A stretch of 64,000 bases of DNA from Chloroflexi bacterium bin125 (GTDB taxonomy: Bacteria > Chloroflexota > Dehalococcoidia > Bin125). The notes under the pieces are model-generated. The model was not told the DNA's origin and searched no databases. It saw only the letters and a list, made by a program, of their open reading frames with translations. Of the stretch, positions 8,252 through 17,007 are shown one piece after another. The stretch lies in assembly GCA_002239025.1 (NCBI GenBank), contig MPNM01000002.1, forward strand, positions 124,001-188,000. The letters run 5' to 3'. Made by a program: the position numbers and the translations under genes. Each line of letters starts with the position of its first letter. Within the stretch, counting starts at the first letter, position 1.

Positions 8252-9658
8252 CTATTCGGGAATCGCGACGCGTTGTTGTCGGCGCGGAGTGACGCCAGCC
8301 TCGCGACCTTCATGGTATGCGGTCATGATCGCATCAGCGAGCTTCGCGCTGTCATGTCGGTAACGGTTGCCGGTGTCGACGGTATCCGCCTCGATGATCC
8401 GCAAAGTGTGCGCGGCGTCTGACCTGTCGCGAGTGTGTTCAACCCGGACGGGTTCAGAGTTCCAACCGCGCGGCAGTCTCGCCTTGCTGTTGTTGTTGGC
8501 GACGACAGCATCAAACGGCAGACCTCCGATGTGGTCGCCGATCACTCGGACATGGTCCTGAACGGAGAAGTGGTCAGTTTCGCCGTGCTGAGTGGCGACA
8601 TTGGAGATGTACAGCTTCATCGCGGCAGATTCCTGGAAGGCGATGCGCAAGTCGGGCACGAGCAGATTCGGCAACACGGAGGTGAACAGCGAGCCGGGTC
8701 CGACCACGATCAGATCGGCATTGCGGATCGCGTTGAGCGTCTCGGGATATGCGGGCGGATGTTGCGGCTCGAGGTTGAGTTGTGCGATGCGCTCTCCTGC
8801 CTCGGTGATTGAGGATTCGCCGCGAATGGTGTCGCCGTCGGAGGTCAACGCTGCAAGCCGGATGTTCTCCAGCGTGGAAGGCAGGATCTTGCCGCGCACT
8901 GCGAGAACGCGTCCGGTTTCGTGGATTGCTTCCTCCATCGATCCGGCGACTTCGGACATCGCCACGATGAACAGGTTGCCGAACGAGTGGCCTTCCAGTC
9001 CGTTGCCTGACCCCTCAGGGAAGCGGTACTGGAACAGTCGCGTCATCAATGGCTCGGCATCGGCGAGGGCGGCGATGCAGTTGCGCAGGTCGCCGGGCGG
9101 AATGATCCCCAGGTCACGCCTGAGCCGGCCGGAGGAACCACCGTCGTCGGCGACGCTGACGACTGCAGAGAGATTGTCGGTGTAGGCCTTCAGACCTCGT
9201 AAGAGGACTGAGAGTCCGGTCCCGCCGCCCATGCAGACAATGCGGATGCCGCGACCGGCGAATCGCTGACGATGGAGCAGATCGACAAGTGGCTCGTCGG
9301 CGCCGTTGCGACGGTCAGACGAGCGCGCGGCGATCACCAGGCCGGAGGTGAACTTGCCGATGCCGAAGCCAATGCAGAGGACAGCGAGGCTGATCAGGAT
9401 CGCGCCTCGCACGGCGTACGGCACGAACTGGAGCGTGATGTAGTAGAACGCGCCGGGCAGGGTCACGGTTAGGTAAAGCTCGCGGGCGAGGAACGATACC
9501 CCAAGCCCGAGTAATCCCATGCCGAAGAGCAGAAGAACGAACCAGCGCTTGATACCAATACCGGGAGCGAGCCACTTGCGTAGTTGCCACTCCGGACGGC
9601 CCGATGCTCCATCTGACGCCTGCACGCCGGAAGAACTCGGTCGGGTGCGCCAGAACAT
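8252..9658 (-). CDS. yvcK: YvcK/CofD-like gluconeogenesis factor with N-terminal membrane anchor
   Basis: 468 residues from the ATG at 9658. Residues about 30-100 hold two hydrophobic helices (WFVLLLFGMGLLGLGVSF; GAILISLAVLCIGFGIG). The soluble YvcK/CofD domain begins at RIVCMGGGTGLSVLLRGLK, with DDGGSSGRLR and PPGDLRNC as nucleotide-binding signatures, and VVGPGSLFTSVLPNLLV further on. YvcK proteins bind UDP-sugars and affect cell-wall precursor flux and growth on gluconeogenic carbon. An upstream in-frame start at 9904 is rejected because that extension is the antisense of AKR coding sequence. There is no SD; a TATAGT box sits 6 nt before the ATG, so the mRNA may be leaderless. Confidence 0.93.
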   Translation of the reverse strand: MFWRTRPSSSGVQASDGASGRPEWQLRKWLAPGIGIKRWFVLLLFGMGLLGLGVSFLARELYLTVTLPGAFYYITLQFVPYAVRGAILISLAVLCIGFGIGKFTSGLVIAARSSDRRNGADEPLVDLLHRQRFAGRGIRIVCMGGGTGLSVLLRGLKAYTDNLSAVVSVADDGGSSGRLRRDLGIIPPGDLRNCIAALADAEPLMTRLFQYRFPEGSGNGLEGHSFGNLFIVAMSEVAGSMEEAIHETGRVLAVRGKILPSTLENIRLAALTSDGDTIRGESSITEAGERIAQLNLEPQHPPAYPETLNAIRNADLIVVGPGSLFTSVLPNLLVPDLRIAFQESAAMKLYISNVATQHGETDHFSVQDHVRVIGDHIGGLPFDAVVANNNSKARLPRGWNSEPVRVEHTRDRSDAAHTLRIIEADTVDTGNRYRHDSAKLADAIMTAYHEGREAGVTPRRQQRVAIPE

Positions 9659-9664
9659 AACGCC

Positions 9665-9670
9665 ACTATA
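9665..9670 (-). promoter_or_regulatory. candidate -10 box (TATAGT) for a leaderless yvcK transcript
   Basis: Read on the minus strand, TATAGT lies 6 nt before the yvcK ATG (9656-9658), so transcription would start at or next to the start codon. No convincing -35 is seen at 16-19 nt. Same geometry as at gatB, cmk, xerC and the 94-aa gene. Confidence 0.4.
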
Positions 9671-9746
9671 GGCGGGTCCCACCTCAGGCGGTAGCGTAGG
9701 CGCTGCATAACAATTGCCTAGCGGCACTGGATTTGAAGGTATACGC

Positions 9747-10778
9747 GTGGAACAGCGACGATTCGGCGACAGCGACCTGGTGACCTCAGCGGTCGGCTTT
9801 GGCACCTGGGAGATGAGCACGACGATGTACGGCCACATCGACGTCGACGAAGCGGCCAAGGCCGTGAACATGGCCATCGACCGTGGCATCACCCTGTTTG
9901 ACACGGCGGAGGTCTACGGCCCGTATCACTCGGAAGAACTGTTGGCAAAAGCGCTGGGTAATCGGCGCAATGAAGTGGTCCTGGTGACGAAGGTCGGCTT
10001 CGACTACGACGACACACCGATGGTGCGCGGTCTCAACTCAAAGAAGGAACACATCATCGAGCACACCGAGGGTTGCTTGCGCCGGCTCAACACCGACTAC
10101 GTCGACCTGATGTTGATCCACTGGCCCGACCACGACACGCCGTTCGAGGAGACGATGGAGGGCCTGGAGGAACTGAAGCAGAGCGGCAAGATTCGCCACT
10201 ACGGGGTCTCGAACTTCAACATCGACATGATGCAGGAGTGTCAGCAGTACGGGAACATCGTCGCCAACCAGGTCGGCTACCACATGTTCGACCGGCGGAT
10301 GGAATCGCGCGTGCTGCCCTGGTGCATGAACAACGGCGTCGGCTTCATGTCCTACGGATCGCTGGCGTTCGGTCTGCTAACAGGCGCATTCAAGCCTGAC
10401 CATCAGTTTGAAGAGGGCGACTGGCGCGGCAATGGCGTCGCCTTCAACCTCCCGTTATTCGAGGGGGAGCGATTCAAGCAAGAGGTCGAGATTGCCAATC
10501 GGCTGAGCGTCCTCGCCGACGGCTACGGCAAGACGGTCGCCCAGCTCGGAATCGCCTGGGTGCTCGACCATCCCGGCGTCACCTGCGCCCTGGTCGGGAT
10601 GCGCAACGAGCGTGAGCTCGAAGAGAACGTCGCCGCGACCGACTGGAAACTGACCGAGGAAATCCGCAGCGGAATCAACGAGATCTTCGACGAGGTCGGT
10701 GTCCCGACGTACCAGAACCTGGATCAGGTCGTCCACGTAGCCCGAGCCACCGGCGCCCGACGAAATCTCCGCGACTAA
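9747..10778 (+). CDS. aldo/keto reductase, tandem paralogue 1
   Basis: NAD(P)H-dependent carbonyl reductase or dehydrogenase of the AKR TIM-barrel superfamily. The GTG at 9747 is preferred (343 residues): it aligns with the starts of the two downstream paralogues (EQRRFGD) and has a GAAGG SD 7 nt upstream. An in-frame TTG at 9714 would add 11 residues. The catalytic tetrad is visible: Asp and Tyr in LFDTAEVYG, Lys in VTKVGF, His in LIHWPD. The C-terminus carries an extra tail (HVARATGARRNLRD) absent from copy 2. First of three consecutive AKR genes; substrate unknown. Confidence 0.95.
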   Translation: MEQRRFGDSDLVTSAVGFGTWEMSTTMYGHIDVDEAAKAVNMAIDRGITLFDTAEVYGPYHSEELLAKALGNRRNEVVLVTKVGFDYDDTPMVRGLNSKKEHIIEHTEGCLRRLNTDYVDLMLIHWPDHDTPFEETMEGLEELKQSGKIRHYGVSNFNIDMMQECQQYGNIVANQVGYHMFDRRMESRVLPWCMNNGVGFMSYGSLAFGLLTGAFKPDHQFEEGDWRGNGVAFNLPLFEGERFKQEVEIANRLSVLADGYGKTVAQLGIAWVLDHPGVTCALVGMRNERELEENVAATDWKLTEEIRSGINEIFDEVGVPTYQNLDQVVHVARATGARRNLRD

Positions 10779-10805
10779 CGCCCACTCTCTCTGGCTCTTC
10801 CCCTT

Positions 10806-10845
10806 CCGGTTCCCTCTCCCCCTGGGAGAGGGTTAGGGTGAGGGC
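10806..10845 (+). repeat. dispersed palindromic repeat, copy A
   Basis: An 8-bp perfect stem, CCCTCTCC (10812-10819) and GGAGAGGG (10825-10832), with a 5-nt loop, followed by TTAGGGTGAGGGC. Copy B at 38729-38762, in the opposite orientation, has the same stem and tail. The element sits between AKR copies 1 and 2. It resembles the GGGAGAGGG-TTAGGGTGAGGG elements found between genes in many bacterial genomes. No T-run follows. Confidence 0.7.
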
Positions 10846-10889
10846 CGGCAGTCAACGCGCGGCCACCACAAACCAGAGAGCAACCAACC

Positions 10890-11879
10890 ATGGAACAGCG
10901 ACGATTCGGCGATACCGACCTGGTGGCATCGGCAGTGGGCTTCGGCACCTGGGAGATGAGTACCACGATGTATGGCCACATCGATGTCGATGAGGCCGCC
11001 AAAGCGGTCAACATGGCCATCGATCGCGGTATCACGCTGTTCGACACCGCCGAGGTCTACGGCCCCTACCACTCCGAGGAGCTACTGGCCAAGGCGTTGG
11101 GCAATCGTCGTAACGAGATCGTCCTCGTCACTAAGGTCGGCTTCGACTACGACGACACTCCCAAGGTGATTGGCCGGAACTCGAAGAAGGGCCACATCAT
11201 TCAGCACACCGAGGACTGCCTGCGTCGGTTGAATACCGATTTTGTCGACCTCATGCTGATCCACTGGCCCGACCATGACACGCCAATCGAGGAAACGATG
11301 GAGGGTCTGGAAGAGCTCAAACAAAGCGGCAAGATTCGCCACTATGGCGTCTCGAACTTCAATATCGACATGATGGAGGAGTGCGAGCAGTACGGGCACA
11401 TCGCCGCGAACCAGGTCGGCTACAACATGTACGACCGTCGCATGGAGTCGCGCGTGCTGCCCTGGTGCATGGCCAACGGCGTCGGCTACATGGCCTACGG
11501 GTCCCTCGGGTTCGGTCTGCTGACCGGTGCCTTCACACCCGAGACCACGTTCGAGGAAGGCGACTGGCGTCGCAGCGGCATGGCCTTCAACCTGCCGCTC
11601 TTCCAGGAGGAGCACTTCCGCAAGGAAGTCGAAGCGACCAACCGTCTCGTCGAACTGGCCGACGGCTACGGCAAAACCGTGGCGCAGCTCGCCCTCGCCT
11701 GGGTCCTCGATCACCCCGCCGTCTCATGCGCCCTCGTCGGCATGAGAAACGAGCGAGAGCTCGAAGAGAACGTCGCGGCCACCGACTGGAAGCTGAACGA
11801 AGAGATTCGCAGCGCAATCAACGAAATCTTCAACGAAGTCGGCGTGCCGACCTACCAGAACGCCCCGCAGGCGATCTGA
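10890..11879 (+). CDS. aldo/keto reductase, tandem paralogue 2
   Basis: 329 residues, AKR superfamily. Catalytic tetrad D52, Y57, K82, H125. Over long blocks it is identical to copy 1 (for example about residues 20-75, from WEMSTTMYGH on). Differences cluster around the loop after K82 and in the middle region, where substrate loops of the barrel are expected. It lies 111 nt after copy 1, a gap that holds dispersed repeat copy A. No strong SD. The high similarity points to fairly recent duplication or gene conversion. Confidence 0.95.
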   Translation: MEQRRFGDTDLVASAVGFGTWEMSTTMYGHIDVDEAAKAVNMAIDRGITLFDTAEVYGPYHSEELLAKALGNRRNEIVLVTKVGFDYDDTPKVIGRNSKKGHIIQHTEDCLRRLNTDFVDLMLIHWPDHDTPIEETMEGLEELKQSGKIRHYGVSNFNIDMMEECEQYGHIAANQVGYNMYDRRMESRVLPWCMANGVGYMAYGSLGFGLLTGAFTPETTFEEGDWRRSGMAFNLPLFQEEHFRKEVEATNRLVELADGYGKTVAQLALAWVLDHPAVSCALVGMRNERELEENVAATDWKLNEEIRSAINEIFNEVGVPTYQNAPQAI

Positions 11880-11909
11880 GACAAGACCGATAGATCCTGG
11901 ACGACAGCA

Positions 11910-12929
11910 ATGGAACTGCGACGATTTGGCGACACCGACCTGGTCGCATCAGCGGTCGGGTTCGGTACCTGGGAAATGAGCACGACGATGTACGGCCACA
12001 TCGACGTGGACGAAGCCGCCAGGGCTGTCAACATGGCGATCGACCGTGGCATCACGCTGTTTGACACTGCCGAGGGTTACGGGCCATACCTCTCCGAGGA
12101 GCTGCTGGCCAGGGCACTGGGCAATCGACGCAACGAGATTGTCCTGGTGAGCAAAGTTGGCTTCAATTACGACGACACGCCGACGATGACCGGTCTCAAC
12201 TCAACGAGAAACAATGTCATCGAAAGCACAGAGGGCTGTTTGCGTCGGCTGAACACCGACTTCCTAGACCTGTTGCTGATTCACTGGCCTGACTTTGACA
12301 CTCCGATAGAGGAGACCATCGGAGCCCTTGAGGAGCTGAAGCAAAGCGGCAAGATTCGCCACTATGGCGTCTCGAACTACGACATCGACATGATGCAGGA
12401 GTGCGAGCAGTACGGACACATCGCCGCCAACCAGGTTGGCTACCACATGTTCGACCGCCGGATGGAATCGCGGGTGTTGCCCTGGTGCATGGCCAATGAT
12501 GTTGGATTCATGTCCTATGGCTCGCTCGCATTTGGGCTGCTGACCGGCGCCTTTTCGCCTGATCACACGTTTGAGGAGAGTGACTGGCGCCGCGGCGGCA
12601 TCGCATTCAACCTGCCTCTGTTCGAGCGAGAGCACTTCCAGCGGGAAGTGGAAGTCTGCAACCGATTGGCGGAACTCGCCGACGGCTACGGCAAGACGGT
12701 CGCTCAGCTCGCGCTCGCCTGGGTGCTCGACCATCCCGGAGTCTCTTGCGCACTGGTTGGGATGAGGAATGAGCGTGAGCTCGAAGAAAACGTGGCGGCG
12801 ACCGACTGGAAGCTGACCGAAGAGATCCGGACCGGGATCAATCAGGTCTTTGATGAGGTCGGAGTGCCGACCTACCAGAACACGCCGCAAATCGTCGAGA
12901 ATCCGAGGGTCGCGGCGATGCGGGGCTAA
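11910..12929 (+). CDS. aldo/keto reductase, tandem paralogue 3
   Basis: 339 residues, AKR superfamily, starting 30 nt after copy 2. The tetrad is conserved (Asp and Tyr in FDTAEGYG, Lys in VSKVGF, His in LIHWPD). It has the same framework as copies 1 and 2, but with substitutions near the active site (AEVYGPYH becomes AEGYGPYL; the post-Lys loop reads NYDDTPTMTGLNST). This suggests a shifted substrate preference while the cofactor part is kept. The C-terminus has a short unique tail ending VAAMRG. Last of the array; a long gene-free spacer follows. Confidence 0.95.
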   Translation: MELRRFGDTDLVASAVGFGTWEMSTTMYGHIDVDEAARAVNMAIDRGITLFDTAEGYGPYLSEELLARALGNRRNEIVLVSKVGFNYDDTPTMTGLNSTRNNVIESTEGCLRRLNTDFLDLLLIHWPDFDTPIEETIGALEELKQSGKIRHYGVSNYDIDMMQECEQYGHIAANQVGYHMFDRRMESRVLPWCMANDVGFMSYGSLAFGLLTGAFSPDHTFEESDWRRGGIAFNLPLFEREHFQREVEVCNRLAELADGYGKTVAQLALAWVLDHPGVSCALVGMRNERELEENVAATDWKLTEEIRTGINQVFDEVGVPTYQNTPQIVENPRVAAMRG

Positions 12930-13134
12930 CGGAGCTGTTGATTCTCATTCGCTTGGCTTCGGACACACATCTCAACGCCTTCCACTCGTCATTGCCGTGC
13001 TCCGTCGCGGCAATCTCGAGGCGTGGACAACGCAAGTGCAGATTGCGGCGCGGTACCTTCGCTCAAGCTTGGACTTGCTCCGCATCGCTCCCGCGGTCCA
13101 GTCATACACGCCCCTCAAAACCTGCAGATGTCAG

Positions 13135-13163
13135 TTGACATGCCATTCGCAACCAAGTACATA
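13135..13163 (+). promoter_or_regulatory. orphan promoter candidate inside the long spacer
   Basis: Perfect -35 TTGACA (13135-13140), 17-nt spacer, TACATA (13158-13163). It reads rightwards into the A-rich repeat segment and toward the 3' end of gatB, where no gene exists on that strand. It would make either a small RNA or a gatB antisense transcript. Confidence 0.35.
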
Positions 13164-13310
13164 TGGTCTATATCAAAGATCAAGAAAGGCAGACATCCAC
13201 TTGTCGGCAAACGCCTCTCCCTACCCCTCCTTACCGACACCACGCTCGTTCGGTCAACGCCGGTCAAAGCCCGTTCTTGCTCGTCCTGCCCCGCACAATC
13301 TCCGCCCAAG

Positions 13311-13340
13311 ATCGAGCAGAATCGAACAAAATCGAACAAG
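13311..13340. repeat. three tandem 10-bp repeats
   Basis: Units ATCGAGCAGA, ATCGAACAAA and ATCGAACAAG lie head to tail. They are followed at 13355-13383 by GACCTGAAA, GACCTGAAG and AAACCTGAAAG. Both sets are short and imperfect and lie in the gene-free spacer. Confidence 0.7.
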
Positions 13341-13542
13341 ACCGCACGCGCTTGGACCTGAAAGACCTGAAGAAACCTGAAAGCGAAAACGCACGATCTC
13401 TAGCAAAACAATGGGGTTCCTCTGGCTCACGCCCTCAGAAAAAAAGAAAGCCTGAAATCTGAAAGCTCGGACAACCGGTCAATCTTCGACCGAACACGAA
13501 CAGGACGCGAACGATGAACTGGCCCTAATCGCTCAGGCCGCT

Positions 13543-15033
13543 CTAGTCGCTCAGCTCAGCGACCAACAACTCCGATGCTTGCTGCGGGTTCGCCTGGCCT
13601 CTTGACTGCCTCATGACCTGGCCGACCAGGTACTTGAGCGCGGCCTCTTTGCCCGACCGATAGTCCTCCACGGCCGACTCGTTGTCGGCAATCACCTGGT
13701 TGATGATTGGGCTGAGGGCATCCTCGCCGCTGATTTGGGTGAGGCCCTTGGCCTTGACGATCTTGGCGGGGTCGTCTCCGGTTTCGTACATCGACTCGAA
13801 GACGGTCCGGGCCTGGCTTCGTGAGATGTTTCCGCCGACAATCAGGCCGACCAGTTCCGCGATGTGGTTGGGTCGGATTGGCTGGTCTTCGAGGTCTGGA
13901 TGCGCGAGGTCTTTGTTGATCTGGGCGAACAGGTCGCCGGTGATCCAGTTGGCCGCCTCACGCGCGTTGGCCGGGTCGTCGAGGGCGGCGACGGCTTGCT
14001 CGAAGTAGTCGGCGCGGGCCGGTTCTTCTGTTAGCAGGTTGGCTTCGAATTCACCCAGTCCGTAGTCAGACAGGAAGCGGGCGCGACGATCGTCGGGTAG
14101 CTCAGGAAGCTCAGCGCGAATCGATTCGACCTCTTCGGGTGTGATCGACAGCGGCGGCAGGTCCGGCTCAGGGAAGTAGCGATAGTCGTGGGCGTCCTCT
14201 TTAGAGCGCTGCGAGAGTGTGAGCAGCCTCGTTTCGTCCCAGCCGCGTGTCTCCTGATCGATGCGTCCGCCGCTGCCCAGCACCTCCGCCTGACGCTTAA
14301 CCTCGTACTCAAGCGCCGAGTGGACGCCGCGTAACGAGTTCATGTTCTTGATTTCGACCTTGCCGCCGAGTTCGGTCGAACCGACTGGACGCAGCGAGAC
14401 ATTGGCGTCGCAGCGGAAGGAGCCTTTCTCCATGTCGGCGGTCGAGACACCGAGATAGCGGAGAATCTGGCGGAGTTGGACAAGGTAAGTGCGCGCTTCG
14501 TCGGGTGAACGCATGTCGGGCTCGGAGACGATCTCCATTAGTGGGACGCCGGAGCGATTGACATCGACGAGTGAGAATCGTTCGCCCGCCTCACTCTCGC
14601 GGTGCAGCAGGCGAGCGGTGTCCTCCTCCAGGTGGACGCGAGTGATGCCGATGCGACGCTTGCCCAGGTCCTCGGTCTCGACGTCCATCCATCCGCCCTC
14701 CGAGAGCGGCATGTCGTACTGCGAGATCTGGTAGCCCTTCATCAGGTCGGGATAGGGATAGTTCTTGCGGTCGAACTTGGACAGTTCGGGAATCGTCATG
14801 TTGAGCGCCAGCGCCGTGCGGATCGTCCACTCGACCGCCGTCCGGTTGATCACCGGCAACGTGCCGGGCATGCCGAGGCAGAGTGGGCAGACGTAGGTGT
14901 TGGGATCGGCCGAAGCGTAGTCGGCCGGGCAGCGGCAGAACATCTTGCTCTCGGTGCGTAGTTGGCAGTGCACCTCGAGCCCGATCACAGTCTCGTATTC
15001 GGTTGCGGAATGAGCTGAGGCTTGAGTGGTCAT
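13543..15033 (-). CDS. gatB: aspartyl/glutamyl-tRNA(Asn/Gln) amidotransferase subunit B
   Basis: 496 residues, full length. It is the kinase and tRNA-binding subunit of GatCAB, which converts Glu-tRNA(Gln) and/or Asp-tRNA(Asn) to the amidated forms. It opens with the signature [13 protein letters not shown]. The zinc-binding cysteines are visible as CRCP and CPLC (about residues 33-56), and a [10 protein letters not shown] segment follows. The C-terminal GatB/YqeY domain covers about residues 350-496. gatA and gatC are not adjacent, so the complex is encoded at dispersed loci. No SD; a TAAACT box is 7 nt before the ATG. Confidence 0.97.
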   Translation of the reverse strand: MTTQASAHSATEYETVIGLEVHCQLRTESKMFCRCPADYASADPNTYVCPLCLGMPGTLPVINRTAVEWTIRTALALNMTIPELSKFDRKNYPYPDLMKGYQISQYDMPLSEGGWMDVETEDLGKRRIGITRVHLEEDTARLLHRESEAGERFSLVDVNRSGVPLMEIVSEPDMRSPDEARTYLVQLRQILRYLGVSTADMEKGSFRCDANVSLRPVGSTELGGKVEIKNMNSLRGVHSALEYEVKRQAEVLGSGGRIDQETRGWDETRLLTLSQRSKEDAHDYRYFPEPDLPPLSITPEEVESIRAELPELPDDRRARFLSDYGLGEFEANLLTEEPARADYFEQAVAALDDPANAREAANWITGDLFAQINKDLAHPDLEDQPIRPNHIAELVGLIVGGNISRSQARTVFESMYETGDDPAKIVKAKGLTQISGEDALSPIINQVIADNESAVEDYRSGKEAALKYLVGQVMRQSRGQANPQQASELLVAELSD

Positions 15034-15040
15034 GCAAGTC

Positions 15041-15046
15041 AGTTTA
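15041..15046 (-). promoter_or_regulatory. candidate -10 box (TAAACT) for gatB
   Basis: On the minus strand TAAACT precedes the gatB ATG by 7 nt, with no SD between, a leaderless geometry. No good -35 at normal distance. The 84-bp gap is shared with the divergent phosphoesterase gene. Confidence 0.35.
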
Positions 15047-15117
15047 CTTGCCGTCTGCTGTTAGTCTGGGCAAAGTATTTCGCCGTGCGTGAACGGCGTC
15101 GGGGGTGCGTGCACTGC

Positions 15118-15960
15118 ATGAGTACTGAGGTTTATTCGCCGCGAGCCGGGCTGTCGGAAACAACGTCGGAGGTCCGCCCGCTGCGGATGCTGCACACCTC
15201 GGATGTCCACCTGGGCGCGTACACGTCGCAGCCGTACAAGACGGAGCCAGACGGCTCAGATGTGCTGGAGCCGGCGCTCAAGGCGTTCAAGCACGTGCTC
15301 GAACTCGGCATCGAGGCGGATGTCGATGTGGTCGCCATTGCCGGCGATTTCTTCGACCATGTGCGCGTCAAGCGGCCGTATGTCGAGGTGACCGGCGAAT
15401 TGATGGAAGCAGTCGGTCGGCCGGTAGTTGTGCTGCCGGGCAATCACGATCCACACATGCCGGAGGGCATCTACCAGAAGTTCGACGACGCATTTCCCTC
15501 GAACGTACATATCATTGCTTCGGCCGAAGGCGAGCTGATATTGCTCGAGGAAGTCGGCATTCAGTTTTGGGGCCAGGCGCACGAGAGTTACAACGACTTT
15601 TCGCCCGCCTCGGCGATGCCGGCCTGGGCGAACGGCTCGGACCAGTACATCTGGCGCGTCGCGATGGCTCACGGCTACTACGTGGGCACCGGCGAATCTC
15701 GGTACTCGTACCAGATTCATGCGTCGGAAATCGCAGGGATGGGCGCTGACTACGTCGCGCTTGGGCACATCGATGTGCACGAGGGCGTCGGCGACGGCAC
15801 GGTGCCTGCCTATTACCCGGGCGCTCCCCGTCACTCGGGAGGCGCGACGATTGTTGACTTTGCCGCGGATGGCACGACGGTGCGTCATGAGCTGCATGAC
15901 GGCGCCGAGAGTGATCCGCAAACTGCGGGCAATCCAATGATGGAAGCTCGCTTGCACTAG
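15118..15960 (+). CDS. calcineurin-like metallophosphoesterase, SbcD/Mre11-like N-terminal type
   Basis: 280 residues from the ATG at 15118. An upstream in-frame start (15022) is rejected because it would overlap gatB and its promoter. All two-metal phosphoesterase motifs are in order: SDVHLG (Asp, His), GDFFDH, GNHD, a later AHGYY and GHIDVH. The arrangement resembles the nuclease domain of SbcD/Mre11-type DNA repair exonucleases, but no SbcC partner is adjacent and the C-terminal part is short, so a stand-alone phosphodiesterase is equally possible. It is followed after 32 nt by the AcuI-like gene. Confidence 0.85.
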   Translation: MSTEVYSPRAGLSETTSEVRPLRMLHTSDVHLGAYTSQPYKTEPDGSDVLEPALKAFKHVLELGIEADVDVVAIAGDFFDHVRVKRPYVEVTGELMEAVGRPVVVLPGNHDPHMPEGIYQKFDDAFPSNVHIIASAEGELILLEEVGIQFWGQAHESYNDFSPASAMPAWANGSDQYIWRVAMAHGYYVGTGESRYSYQIHASEIAGMGADYVALGHIDVHEGVGDGTVPAYYPGAPRHSGGATIVDFAADGTTVRHELHDGAESDPQTAGNPMMEARLH

Positions 15961-15992
15961 CTGGTTCAAGAAGAACTCGAACAGGAGGCGCT

Positions 15993-16982
15993 GTGAGCTA
16001 TCGGGCGTTTGTGGTGAACAAGGATGGCGATGATTTCACGGCGTCTGTCCAGACGCTGGACGAGTCCTCGCTGCCAGAAGGCGACGTGACAGTTGCCGTC
16101 GATTGGTCCGACCTGAACTACAAGGACGGCCTTGCCTGCACGCCGAACGGCCGGGTGGTAGTGAGTTACCCAATGACCTTGGGAATCGACTTTGCCGGAA
16201 CCGTAGTGGAGTCTTCCGACTCTCGCTACGCGGCAGGCGACGCGGTCGTGGCGACTGGATACGACCTTGGCACCGGACATCCCGGCGGCTACGCCGAGCG
16301 GGTGCGGCTGTCGGGCGACTGGCTGGCTCCGCGTCCGGAGGGAATGAGCTCGGAAGAGGCGATGACCTTGGGCACCGCCGGTATCACCTCAGCGATGTCG
16401 ATTGACGTGATTGAAAAGGCCGGGATTGGTCCCGACGCCGGACCGGTAATCGTATCGGGAGCAACCGGCGGCGTCGGCTCAACGGCTGTCGCGATGCTGG
16501 CAGCCCGTGGTTACACGGTTCATGCCAGTACGGGCAAGGCGTCTGAGCACGATTTCCTACGAGAACTGGGTGCGTCGGAGATTCTCGACCGTGAAGAGCT
16601 GGCTGCTGAATCGCGACGACCGATCGAGCGGGAGCGTTGGGCGGCTGGGGTCGATCCGGTCGGCGGCTCGACGACGGTGTCGATCCTGCGGCAGACCAAG
16701 TACGGCGGCGTGGTTGCACTGTCAGGACTGACTGGCGGCGCGGGAGTCTCGACGACTGTCATGCCCTTCATTCTGCGGGGCGTGTCGCTCGTCGGAATCG
16801 AATCGGTGTACTGGCCGGGCGAGGATCGACCTCGTCTCTGGGCGCGAATGGCGGAAGACTTCAGTGGTCGCAACCTGTTGGACCTGGTTGAAGCTCGGAT
16901 TGGGCTGGAAGATGTTCCCGAAGCGGCTTCGAAAATCCTTGCCGGCGGCGTACGTGGACGCATTCTGGTCCGTCCGACTTAA
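15993..16982 (+). CDS. acuI: acrylyl-CoA reductase (AcuI/YhdH) family quinone-oxidoreductase-like protein
   Basis: 329 residues, medium-chain dehydrogenase/reductase without structural zinc. GTG start with a very good SD (AGGAGG, 4 nt upstream). Motifs: SDLNYKDGLA, PMTLGIDFAGTV, the Rossmann loop GATGGVGSTAV, and a long substrate-binding C-terminus. The AcuI/YhdH family reduces acryloyl-CoA to propionyl-CoA with NADPH and is linked to DMSP/acrylate handling in marine bacteria. Here the neighbours do not confirm that role. Next gene (LLM oxidoreductase) is 25 nt downstream, so both are probably co-transcribed. Confidence 0.85.
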   Translation: MSYRAFVVNKDGDDFTASVQTLDESSLPEGDVTVAVDWSDLNYKDGLACTPNGRVVVSYPMTLGIDFAGTVVESSDSRYAAGDAVVATGYDLGTGHPGGYAERVRLSGDWLAPRPEGMSSEEAMTLGTAGITSAMSIDVIEKAGIGPDAGPVIVSGATGGVGSTAVAMLAARGYTVHASTGKASEHDFLRELGASEILDREELAAESRRPIERERWAAGVDPVGGSTTVSILRQTKYGGVVALSGLTGGAGVSTTVMPFILRGVSLVGIESVYWPGEDRPRLWARMAEDFSGRNLLDLVEARIGLEDVPEAASKILAGGVRGRILVRPT

Positions 16983-17007
16983 CCGAATCTGAACAGGGAG
17001 ATACGAA

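Larger units (their letters stand above)
12930..13542. other. 613-bp gene-free spacer between convergent genes
   Basis: The spacer lies between the stops of AKR copy 3 (plus) and gatB (minus). Several open frames of 74-176 codons cross it, but none has an SD, a recognisable domain or the codon pattern of the neighbours. Its right half is A-rich on the plus strand, unlike flanking coding DNA, and contains three tandem 10-mers (13311-13340) and repeated ACCTGAA units (13355-13383). A TTGACA-N17-TACATA promoter candidate lies at 13135-13163. It could encode a small RNA or hold decayed sequence; I cannot tell which. Confidence 0.6.

Noticed and set aside
9659-9904. N-terminal extension of yvcK to the start at 9904
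   Set aside because: The extra 82 codons are the antisense of the AKR copy 1 gene, and identical antisense frames occur at AKR copies 2 and 3.
13163-13462. 99-codon plus-strand frame in the long spacer, following the orphan promoter
   Set aside because: No SD, no domain, composition (Lys/Arg/Gln/Ser-rich and repeat-derived) unlike neighbours; left as possible small RNA region.
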